64,000 nucleotides of DNA from Actinomycetes bacterium (GTDB lineage Bacteria > Actinomycetota > Actinomycetes > Mycobacteriales > Mycobacteriaceae), in NCBI GenBank assembly GCA_023461275.1, contig JAEYMI010000035.1, positions 27,930 through 91,929 of the forward strand. Direction: 5' to 3'. Position 1 is the stretch's first letter; the number at the start of each line of letters is the position of its first letter. A program made the position numbers and the translations under genes. The notes beneath the pieces are model-generated. The model was not told where the DNA came from. It ran no database searches and was given only the letters and a program-made list of their open reading frames with translations. Positions 15,303 to 23,382 of the stretch are shown here, piece after piece.

Positions 15303-16354
15303 TGGTCACCCGCCAACGCCAGGTCGGCTCCGGGGTCTTTGCCGGGACGTGTCGGCGGGGCCGGAATGCGAGAAGCATCGGTCGACGGGGCCTCGGTCAA
15401 CTGGGTCCGTTCGGTCCGCGCGACGTCGGGCACCTGCTTGTGCTGCTGGGCCAGATCGGGATGCGGCTGATCATGTTGTGGCGAATCATGTTGCGGCTGA
15501 TCATGTTGTGGCAGTGACGAACCCGCAGGCTCCGCTGGCTCCGGCGACGGTTCGGGCGCGGTGCCGGGATCAGTAAGTGGCGTGAGCCGCAGCGGCAGGT
15601 CCTCGACCTGGACGCTCGATTGCGGTGAGGCGGGTGCCGAGGCCTGGTGGTCGGGATGGGCGCGGGAGCTGTCCGGGGCGGGCGCCGGGTCTGCGGTCGG
15701 CATGACGTTGGGTCCGGCGAAATAAGGCTCGGCATCGAGTTCGTCGGTGGCGCGGTTGAGTGTGGACAGGATGTCGTCGACGCCGTCCACCGTGGCCTTC
15801 GCCGAGGTCAGGTACATCTCGCACCGCGAGACGATGTCGTCGACGACGATGCCCACCGGCAGTGCGCCTCGAAGGATCGCCGCGGGCACCTCGGCGATCG
15901 GAACACCGCCGATGAGTGGCTGCGAGAGCCGCGCCACCGCCAGGTACCAGGTGCGCAGCAACCGGTCGATGCCGGCTGCGGCCGCGCTGGTCGCCTCCGA
16001 CAGCGTTCGCAGAACCTGCAAATCCGCTTCGGCGCGACGCTGATGTTCCACCACCGCCGCGATCATCACCGATCCCGCTGCGCTCCGCCATCCCTGGTCG
16101 AGTCGGACTGACTGTTCCGGGAGTCGGTGTAGCTGCTCGGACACCAGCTGATACGCCGTCGCCAATCGGTGACTGTCGGCCAGGAACCCGGAGATATCGC
16201 AGCCGCCGACCCGCGTGAAGGGCTGGCGCACCGCATGCTCGGCGGGCACGCTCGCGCCGAGCGTCACCCCCAGCCCGATGATCTCGACGAGGTGCTCCAC
16301 CCCGGCGACGGCCTGCTCCCGCAGAGCGGTTAGCGAATCGTTCGGGCGGGTCAC
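15299..16354 (-). CDS. WXG-superfamily-like protein with Pro-rich repeat tail
   Basis: A protein of 351 residues. The first ~215 residues are helical, and LDQGWRSAAGSVMIAAV resembles the W-containing turn of WXG100/PPE-type ESX proteins. From about residue 220 it becomes Pro/Gln/His/Asp-rich and disordered, including tandem PQHD(Q/S) units. The GTG at 16354 forms a GTGA overlap with the stop of the EspC-like gene, so the two are translated together. Position between glmM and glmS corresponds to Rv3439c of M. tuberculosis, described as Ala/Pro-rich (inference from order). An ESX substrate or ESX-associated role is plausible, not shown. Confidence 0.65.
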   Translation of the reverse strand: MTRPNDSLTALREQAVAGVEHLVEIIGLGVTLGASVPAEHAVRQPFTRVGGCDISGFLADSHRLATAYQLVSEQLHRLPEQSVRLDQGWRSAAGSVMIAAVVEHQRRAEADLQVLRTLSEATSAAAAGIDRLLRTWYLAVARLSQPLIGGVPIAEVPAAILRGALPVGIVVDDIVSRCEMYLTSAKATVDGVDDILSTLNRATDELDAEPYFAGPNVMPTADPAPAPDSSRAHPDHQASAPASPQSSVQVEDLPLRLTPLTDPGTAPEPSPEPAEPAGSSLPQHDQPQHDSPQHDQPHPDLAQQHKQVPDVARTERTQLTEAPSTDASRIPAPPTRPGKDPGADLALAGDQ

Positions 16355-16707
16355 GACAGACCCGGCACCGACGCGCGGACCTCGCCGGCCGCATCGACGT
16401 CGGCGGCACCGACGATCTCGACCGCTCGCCCCAGTTCTTCGGCGAGTCGTGCGGCCGCGACGGCCTGTTCGGCCAGCCGGTCGGCAATCCGCTCGCTCAT
16501 CGTCGAGAACCGCTCGCCCAGCTCGCGGTACTCCTCGCCGACCACCCAACTGCCGAATCGGTGCGACCGCAATTGCTCGGACACCGCACCGACCACCTCA
16601 CCGGCCTGGTCATAGAAGTCGACGACGCGACCGACCTGCTCGGTGTCGATCGCTGTCGGAGACCGACCGGCTCCCGGCAGCGCGGCACCCCACGTGTGTT
16701 CGGACAT
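16351..16707 (-). CDS. EspC-like (DUF2580/type VII secretion target) protein
   Basis: A 118-residue helical protein. The pattern VVDFYDQAGEVVGAVSEQL, FGSWVVGEEYRELG, a second long helix and a closing VDAAGEV follows the EspC/DUF2580 layout, a small relative of WXG100 proteins exported by ESX systems in mycobacteria. There is no Sec signal. It is the first gene of a set of three joined by 4-nt overlaps and probably has a promoter in 16708-16859. An ESX-4 locus lies about 5 kb away. The assignment rests on pattern recognition, not alignment. Confidence 0.6.
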   Translation of the reverse strand: MSEHTWGAALPGAGRSPTAIDTEQVGRVVDFYDQAGEVVGAVSEQLRSHRFGSWVVGEEYRELGERFSTMSERIADRLAEQAVAAARLAEELGRAVEIVGAADVDAAGEVRASVPGLS

Positions 16708-16859
16708 CAGTCACCTCGACTTCCGCGTCGCATCTGCCCATGCTCCCCATCGGGGCGAGTGAGAACTCCCCAACCTGTCAGACGCGATGGATACCCACTC
16801 GGTTCCACCGATGTCGGGATTGGTTCCTACGGTATCGCGGGTGCCGTCGACCGGGCAGG

Positions 16860-17636
16860 TCAGCGGTGGCCGAAGCTCGGGTCCCGCTTCTCGATGAAGG
16901 CGGCCATCCCTTCGGTCTGATCGTCGGTGGCGAACGTGCCGTAGAACAGCGCGCGTTCGGCCCGGATACCGTCGGCCAGGGTGGTCTCGAAGGCGGTGTT
17001 AACGGCCTCCTTCGCCAGGATCGACGTCGGAAGTGATTTCGTCGCGATCTCCGTGGCCAAGTCCAGGGTCGCCTTCTCCAACTCGGCGAGCGGTACCACC
17101 CGCGAGACCAGGCCCATGCGTTCGGCCTCGTCGACGTTCATCGGGCGGCCGGTCAGGATCATGTCCATGGCCTTGGCCTTGCCGATGGCGCGGGTCAGGC
17201 GTTGCGATCCACCGATGCCGGGGATCACCCCGAGCTTGATCTCCGGTTGTCCGAAGACCGCGTTGTCGGCGGCGATCAGGACGTCGCACATCATGGCCAG
17301 TTCGCAGCCACCGCCCAGGGCGTAGCCGGCGACCGAGGCGATGACCGGCTTGCGCACCCGCGTCAACGCCTCCCAACCGGCGAAGAAGGCCGAACCAAGC
17401 ATGTCGGAGAAGCTCTTGGTCGACATCTCCTTGATGTCGGCACCGGCAGCGAAGGCCTTCTCCGAGCCGGTGATGACGATCGCGCCGATGCCGGGGTTCT
17501 CGTCGAAGGCGGTTGCCGCGGCGGTGACGTCGTTCATCACCTGGCTGTTCAGCGCGTTGAGTGCCTTCGGCCGATTCAGGGTGATGAAGCCGACGCGGCC
17601 GACGGTGGTGACCAGGATGGTCTCGAACTCAGGCAT
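16860..17636 (-). CDS. echA8: Enoyl-CoA hydratase, EchA8 type
   Basis: A crotonase of 258 residues hydrating 2-enoyl-CoAs in beta-oxidation. Oxyanion segments are AFAAGADIKEM and AGYALGGGCELAMMCD; the two catalytic Glu lie in GGGCELAMM and in FGQPEIKLGVIPG. The end GMAAFIEKRDPSFGHR closely follows EchA8 (Rv1070c). The ATG at 17636 (MPEFETILV) matches the homologue start and overlaps the upstream hydrolase gene by 8 nt. As in M. tuberculosis it pairs with the EchA9-type gene; a role in fatty-acid or valine catabolism fits. Confidence 0.94.
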   Translation of the reverse strand: MPEFETILVTTVGRVGFITLNRPKALNALNSQVMNDVTAAATAFDENPGIGAIVITGSEKAFAAGADIKEMSTKSFSDMLGSAFFAGWEALTRVRKPVIASVAGYALGGGCELAMMCDVLIAADNAVFGQPEIKLGVIPGIGGSQRLTRAIGKAKAMDMILTGRPMNVDEAERMGLVSRVVPLAELEKATLDLATEIATKSLPTSILAKEAVNTAFETTLADGIRAERALFYGTFATDDQTEGMAAFIEKRDPSFGHR

Positions 17637-18753
17637 GTAGGGCTTCCTCGTTGGTCTCGTTGATCTCATTGGTCGTGAACGTCAGATCGTCGGGTAGTGC
17701 GGCGAAGTATGGCTCGACGTCGGAGTCGCCCACGTCGTCGAGACCGGCCGGCTGCCACGCCGGGTTGCGGTCCTTGTCGATGACCTGGGCGCGGATGCCC
17801 TCGGCCAGGTCGGGACTCTGCAGACACCGTAACGACACCCGATACTCGCGGACCAGCGCGTCGTGAAGTGACGCCTCGGTGGCCGCAGTCCGTAATGACC
17901 GCAACGTGACCGCGAGCGCGGTGGGGCTCTTGCGGCTGATGGCGTCGGCAGCGCGAGTCGACTCGGGGGTCGCCAGGTCACGGCAGCGACCGACGATCTC
18001 GGGTACCGAATCCCCGGCGAAGGCGGCCGCGATCCACTCGCGCTGCGCCCAGAGCTCCGAGACCGGTGGCTCGTCGGCCATCTCCGTGAGCGCGGCGTCT
18101 ACCCCGACGGCCACGATGCGCTCGGCCAGTGTGTCCAACCGATCCGACGGCACATAGTGGTCGGCCAACCCGACGGCGATCGCATCGGATCCGGTCACCG
18201 AGCCCGCGGTGAGCGCGAGATAGGTGCCCAGTTCGTCGGGTATCCGGGCGAGCAGGTGGGTTCCGCCGACGTCGGGCACGAACCCGATGCCGGTCTCGGG
18301 CATCGCCAGCCGGGTGCGTTCGGTGACGACGCGCGTGTTGCCGTGGGCGGAGATCCCGACGCCGCCACCCATCACGATGCCGTCCATCAGCACCACATAG
18401 GGCTTGGGGTACTCGGCGATCAGCGCGTTGAGTCGGTACTCGTCGCGCCAGAATCCGGCCGACAGACTCGACTGCGCGGAGGAATCGGTAGGACTCGCCC
18501 CAAGCGCGATTGCTGCTGCGTCTCGGTGGATCGCGACGATGTCGCCACCAGCACACAGCCCACGGTCCCCCGCACCGGAGACCAGGACTGCGGCGACCGT
18601 GTCGTCGTGCGCCCAGGCGTGCAGCCGCTCGCCGAAAATCCCGACCATCTCGTGATCAAGGGCATTGATGGCCTTGGGTCGGTTCAGGATGAGGCGACCG
18701 ATGGCTCCGTCGATGCGGGAGATCACCGGCGGGTCGTTGACGGGTTCGTTCAC
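17629..18753 (-). CDS. echA9: 3-hydroxyisobutyryl-CoA hydrolase / enoyl-CoA hydratase family (EchA9 type)
   Basis: A crotonase-superfamily protein of 374 residues, the length of HIBYL-CoA hydrolases, which act in valine degradation. It shows LNRPKAINALDHEMVG, RGLCAGGDIVAIH, VLMDGIVMGGGVGISAHG and MPETGIGFVPDVGGTHLLARIP, and a C-terminal helical extension (SPTALAVTLRSLR; EYRVSLRC) typical of the hydrolases. The GTG at 18753 starts the frame. It runs into echA8 with an 8-nt overlap. This pair interrupts the glmM-glmS stretch compared with M. tuberculosis. Confidence 0.9.
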   Translation of the reverse strand: MNEPVNDPPVISRIDGAIGRLILNRPKAINALDHEMVGIFGERLHAWAHDDTVAAVLVSGAGDRGLCAGGDIVAIHRDAAAIALGASPTDSSAQSSLSAGFWRDEYRLNALIAEYPKPYVVLMDGIVMGGGVGISAHGNTRVVTERTRLAMPETGIGFVPDVGGTHLLARIPDELGTYLALTAGSVTGSDAIAVGLADHYVPSDRLDTLAERIVAVGVDAALTEMADEPPVSELWAQREWIAAAFAGDSVPEIVGRCRDLATPESTRAADAISRKSPTALAVTLRSLRTAATEASLHDALVREYRVSLRCLQSPDLAEGIRAQVIDKDRNPAWQPAGLDDVGDSDVEPYFAALPDDLTFTTNEINETNEEALHA

Positions 18754-18825
18754 ACCGGACAGATTACTAGGATGTCCAACTAAATCAACTAGGGCCGCAC
18801 GCGCTACTCGATCAGCATCAAGCGT

Positions 18826-19512
18826 TTACAGCGAAATACCGTGCCGCGCAAGGGCGTCGAGCAAGGCGCGGGGCCGCTGCTCGGTGGGTGCGTCGTCGAC
18901 GATTTCCACCGCGCACCCGAGTTGCGCGGCACCGCCATCGGCGACCGCACTGTCGCCGATCATCAGCGCATCAGATCCGACGACACCCAGCTGGTCCAGC
19001 GCGCGACCGAAGATCAACGGGTTCGGTTTGATCGAACCGACCTCATAGGAAAGCACCACCGCGTCGGCGGTGACACCGTTCATCGAGAGCACGTCGCGCA
19101 GGTCGAAGGCGATGTTGCTGACCACCGCCGTCGGGATTCCGGCGTCGCGCAGGCCACACAGGGTGGCGACGGTATCCGGGAAAGGTGTCCACGAATCCGG
19201 TTGCAGCAGTCGGCCATAGAGTGATTCGGCGTGGCCCGGTGCGGTCAACCCCGATGCCCGCAGGATCGCCAGGTAGGCCTGCCGATGCTGCGCGGGATCG
19301 AGATCGCGGTTCTCCCAAGCGATCCGATCATCGTCGGAGACCTCGACCCGCAAACCGACGGGCTGCGTCATCCGACGCATCAACTCGGCCTGGGCCTCGA
19401 GATGCAGCGGGTCACCGTTCTCGTCGTGCAGATCGGCAAACCACTCCGGCTGTTCCTGGAAACGGAACAACGTGCCCGAGAAGTCGAACAGGACCGCCTT
19501 GGGCGGTGTCAC
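18826..19512 (-). CDS. HAD-superfamily hydrolase
   Basis: A 228-residue haloacid-dehalogenase-type phosphatase. Motif I reads LFDFSGTLF: the nucleophile Asp is present but the usual second Asp is Ser (DxSGT), a variant known in some HAD proteins. Motif II is VVSNIAFDL, the motif III Lys is in SIKPNPLIFGRAL, and motif IV is LMIGDSAVADGGAA. The cap domain lies between. The GTG at 19512 overlaps the glmM stop (GTGA), so it is co-translated with glmM. The substrate is unknown; a sugar phosphate or a damaged metabolite would fit the context. Confidence 0.87.
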   Translation of the reverse strand: MTPPKAVLFDFSGTLFRFQEQPEWFADLHDENGDPLHLEAQAELMRRMTQPVGLRVEVSDDDRIAWENRDLDPAQHRQAYLAILRASGLTAPGHAESLYGRLLQPDSWTPFPDTVATLCGLRDAGIPTAVVSNIAFDLRDVLSMNGVTADAVVLSYEVGSIKPNPLIFGRALDQLGVVGSDALMIGDSAVADGGAAQLGCAVEIVDDAPTEQRPRALLDALARHGISL

Positions 19513-20846
19513 GCGCCGGCCGCCTTGACGACGTCGGCGATGCGGGAAGCGATGTCGCGGGCCAGATCCGGGGTGCCGGCCTCGACCATCACACGCACCA
19601 GTTGTTCGGTTCCCGACGGGCGCAACAGAACCCGTCCGGTGGCGCCGAGTTCGGATTCGGCGTCGTCGACCGCTTCCTGCACCGATTGCGCTTGTGCCAC
19701 AGCGTGTTTGTCACCGACGCGAACGTTGATGAGTTCCTGCGGCAGCACGGTCATCACCGACGCGAGGTCGGCCAGTCGAGATCCGGTGGCGGCCATCTGT
19801 TCCATTAGCAGCAAACCGGTGAGGATGCCGTCGCCGGTGGTCCCGGCCTCCGGAATCACGATGTGTCCGGACTGTTCACCGCCGAGCGAGTATCCGCCGC
19901 GTCGAAGTTCTTCCAGGACGTAGCGATCGCCAACAGCGGTGGTGTGCAACGTGATTCCCGCGTCCGTCATGGCCAGGTGCAGCCCGAGGTTGCTCATCAC
20001 AGTGGCCACCAGCACGTCGTCGTGCAGTGCGCCACGCGCCTTGAGTCCGATGGCGAGCACCGCCATGATCGCGTCGCCGTCGACGATCTGACCGGTCGAG
20101 TCCACGGCCAGGCATCGGTCGGCATCGCCGTCATGGGCCAGACCGAGGTCGGCGCCATGTTCGAGGACGGCCACCTGCAGCTTGTCCAAATGCGTTGAGC
20201 CGCAATCAGAATTGATGTTCAGGCCGTCGGGTGCGTTGAAGATCGGGATGACGGTGGCGCCGGCGTCGGCGTAGGCGAGGGCGGCCAATTCAGAGGCCGC
20301 ACCGTTGGCGCAGTCGACGACGACGGTCAGGCCGTCGAGTCGTCGGGTCAGGATCGACGACAGATGTGTCCGGTACCGGTCACCGGCATCGGGAGCGTCG
20401 AGCAGGCGGCCGACAGCAGCACCCACCGGACGCGGCAGATCGGTGGCCATGGCAGCCTCGATGCGGTCTTCCACGGCGTCGTCGAGTTTGTGTCCGCCGG
20501 CGGCGAAGATCTTGATGCCGTTGTCGGGCATCGGATTGTGCGACGCGGAGATCATCACTCCGAAGGCCGCACCGTAATCGGCGGTCAGGAAGGCGACCGC
20601 CGGGGTCGGGACAACCCCGACTCGTAAGACATCCACGCCTGCGGCGGCGATACCCGCACACACCGCTGCCTCAAGAAATTCACCCGAGGCTCGTGGATCA
20701 CGGCCGACGACGGCGCGCGGACGCACTGACGACGACGATGTACCCAGAACCGCGGCGGACGCCGAGGCCAGGCGTAGGGCGAGCTCTGCAGTGAGCTCGC
20801 CGTTCGCCAGGCCCCGGACGCCGTCGGTTCCGAACAGACGTGCCAC
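19509..20846 (-). CDS. glmM: Phosphoglucosamine mutase
   Basis: GlmM converts glucosamine-6-phosphate to glucosamine-1-phosphate for UDP-GlcNAc and cell-wall synthesis. The 445-residue product starts MARLFGTDGVRGLAN, carries the phosphoserine loop MISASHNPMPDNGIK (Ser102), the metal-binding DGDADRCLAVD, GGEQSGH and the phosphate-binding RPSGTEQLVRVMVE. The start is the GTG at 20846, 3 nt after the rpsI stop, so glmM is read through from the rplM-rpsI promoter as in other actinobacteria. The HAD gene is coupled downstream. Confidence 0.98.
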   Translation of the reverse strand: MARLFGTDGVRGLANGELTAELALRLASASAAVLGTSSSSVRPRAVVGRDPRASGEFLEAAVCAGIAAAGVDVLRVGVVPTPAVAFLTADYGAAFGVMISASHNPMPDNGIKIFAAGGHKLDDAVEDRIEAAMATDLPRPVGAAVGRLLDAPDAGDRYRTHLSSILTRRLDGLTVVVDCANGAASELAALAYADAGATVIPIFNAPDGLNINSDCGSTHLDKLQVAVLEHGADLGLAHDGDADRCLAVDSTGQIVDGDAIMAVLAIGLKARGALHDDVLVATVMSNLGLHLAMTDAGITLHTTAVGDRYVLEELRRGGYSLGGEQSGHIVIPEAGTTGDGILTGLLLMEQMAATGSRLADLASVMTVLPQELINVRVGDKHAVAQAQSVQEAVDDAESELGATGRVLLRPSGTEQLVRVMVEAGTPDLARDIASRIADVVKAAGA

Positions 20847-20849
20847 GCG

Positions 20850-21445
<596 letters not shown>

Positions 21446-21449
<4 letters not shown>

Positions 21450-21889
21450 TGGGCCACCTGCTTGATCTCGAAGGTCTCGGGCCGCTGGGCCGCGTGGGGA
21501 TGATTCGGGCCGGCGTAGACCTTCAGCTTGGAGGCCATCGCACGACCGAGCTTGGTGCTGGGGAGCATGCCCTTGATGGCCTTCTCCACAACGCGCTCGG
21601 GGTGGGACTGGAGCAGTTCCGCAGTGGTCTGGACCTTCAGGCCACCCGGATGTCCGGAGTGCCGGTAGTTCAGCTTGCGCTCGGCCTTGTTGCTGGTCAG
21701 AGCAACCTTTTCGGCGTTGATGATGACGACGAAATCGCCGCCGTCCATGTGCGGTGCGTAGGTCGGCTTGTGCTTGCCGCGGAGCAGGTTCGCGCTCTGC
21801 ACGGCGAGGCGGCCGAGCACCACGTCGGTGGCATCAATGACGTACCACGCATGCGTGATGTCACCGGCCTTCGGGGTGTAGGTAGGCAC
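21446..21889 (-). CDS. rplM: Ribosomal protein L13
   Basis: Large-subunit assembly protein L13, 147 residues. It shows the conserved AWYVIDATDVVLGRLA, LLRGKHKPTYAPHMDGGDFVVIINAEKV, RHSGHPGGLK and GMLPSTKLGRAM. The start is the GTG at 21889 with a GAGGAC ribosome site. It heads the rplM-rpsI-glmM-HAD transcription unit. The 160-nt leader contains two mutually exclusive GC-rich hairpins that could be regulatory. Confidence 0.98.
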
Positions 21890-21961
21890 AGTTGGTCCTC
21901 ACTGTTTGTAATGACTGCCGGTCAGGCGCTGTGGCAGAAGTTGTCCGGCGACCGGTGGGGA

Positions 21962-21994
21962 CCCGGGACTCTGGTTACCCGGGATGATCCGGGT
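21962..21994 (-). promoter_or_regulatory. Alternative hairpins in the rplM leader
   Basis: CCCGGG at 21962-21967 can pair with CCCGGG at 21978-21983. The second block, as ACCCGG (21977-21982), can instead pair with CCGGGT at 21989-21994. The two stems exclude each other, as in attenuators, and lie about 75-105 nt upstream of the rplM start on its coding strand. No T-run follows. Autoregulation of the L13-S9 operon through this RNA is speculative. Confidence 0.35.
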
Positions 21995-22050
21995 GCCACG
22001 CACCAGCGATCCAGAGTACGGGACCGTGCAGGTCAGAATCAAAACGCCGA

Positions 22051-23382
22051 TCAGCGCGGTCCGATCTGCGCGCTCGAGACCGCCTGTTCGCACTCGGCGT
22101 CGACGCCTTCGCCCGTGTCCCCCGCCTGACAACCGACGCTGACCTGCAGTCCGTCGCCGACGATCACGTACCAGCGGATCGAACTCCCCGACCCGGGCGT
22201 CTCGCGGTAGCTGACCACGTCACGCCCGGCGAATCGCGTCGAGGGCGAGAACTCGGTCACCACGTCGTCGCCGCGCTGGGCGATGCGGTTGCCGAGGCTG
22301 GTGGCGACCGTCGCCAGGGTGGCATCGCCCCGCACCGGGGACTGCACGACGAGCAGCCGGCGCCCGTTCTGCGGATCGGCGAACACGGTCCGGTTCGGTG
22401 CCTGCGCGGACCCACTCACCGAGCCCGCGGACGGCGTCGGCCCCAGGGCACTCTCCTTCCACGCGGCGGGAACCACCACGCTGGTGCGGCCCAGCTGCGC
22501 GGTTCGGGTGGTCGACGTCGGGTCGTCGCCCGCCTGCAACACCGTGACAGTCACCACGACCACGGTCACCACCGCCGCAAGTACCGCCGCGGCCCACACC
22601 CACATGCGCGACATCCGGGTCGGCTTGGCAGGCTCACTCACCAGGGGTTCGATCAGCGAAGGTGCCGCCGCACGCATCAGCGAGACATCGAGGCGTCCGG
22701 TGCGCCACCCGTAGCGGCCGATGAGCCGACGATCGGTCCCGACGACCCGGCCGGCCAGCACATGATCGGTGATCACCCCGATCGCCCGGGCGTTCTCGGT
22801 GCGGTCAGCTCCGTCGACGATCACCTCCTCGACGTCGTCGTCGATGAGTGCCTCGATCCGGGCGCCGGCGTCGGCGGCACCGGGATCGATGACGGCCGAT
22901 CGCTCGATCTCCCATCCCGCGCTGGCGCGTCGAAGAATCTGTACGTCCCAACGCACCCGCGGCGGCCGGGCCGGATCGACCGATCCCGTTGGCAGCCTGG
23001 TGGTCTCGACCACCGCGCAGCGAGCGACGGTGATGTCGGCGTGACTGCGGGCGATGAGTACCGCGCGTGGAATCAGATCGGCGGGCACACCGAGCGCGGT
23101 CACCGCCCGGCGCAGCGCGGCGGTGCGCACCCGCCCCCAGGTGCTGGGATGCCCGACGATCATCGCTCGCGCGCCGACACCCCAGTCGCCGAAGACCATC
23201 TGCCACACCTGATCTGCGTAGCGGCGGGTCCCGTCCAGCACAACTGTCGTGGCGTCGACGCGATTCATCAAGGCCGCCACGTCAATTCGCGACGCCACCG
23301 GACGGCCGTCGAGGCGCACGTCGCCGTACCCGAGGTCGACGATGAGCGGTCTACCCGTCACCGGGCCCGCGGTTGGTCTCAC
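22051..23382 (-). CDS. Type VII secretion-associated protein, Rv3446c family
   Basis: 443 residues: a cytoplasmic N-terminal domain of about 255 residues (PLIVDLGYGDVRLDG; VVLDGTRRYADQVWQMVFGDWG), one membrane helix (MWVWAAAVLAAVVTVVVVTVTVLQ) and an external domain with two Cys (VGCQAG, DAECEQ). This is the layout of the ESX-4-linked Rv3446c family. The GTG at 23382 overlaps the eccC stop as GTGA, so the two are translationally coupled. In M. tuberculosis esxU and esxT follow this gene; here rplM follows after only 161 nt and neither gene is present. Its exact role is unknown; a membrane component of the ESX-4 machine is likely. Confidence 0.87.
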   Translation of the reverse strand: MRPTAGPVTGRPLIVDLGYGDVRLDGRPVASRIDVAALMNRVDATTVVLDGTRRYADQVWQMVFGDWGVGARAMIVGHPSTWGRVRTAALRRAVTALGVPADLIPRAVLIARSHADITVARCAVVETTRLPTGSVDPARPPRVRWDVQILRRASAGWEIERSAVIDPGAADAGARIEALIDDDVEEVIVDGADRTENARAIGVITDHVLAGRVVGTDRRLIGRYGWRTGRLDVSLMRAAAPSLIEPLVSEPAKPTRMSRMWVWAAAVLAAVVTVVVVTVTVLQAGDDPTSTTRTAQLGRTSVVVPAAWKESALGPTPSAGSVSGSAQAPNRTVFADPQNGRRLLVVQSPVRGDATLATVATSLGNRIAQRGDDVVTEFSPSTRFAGRDVVSYRETPGSGSSIRWYVIVGDGLQVSVGCQAGDTGEGVDAECEQAVSSAQIGPR

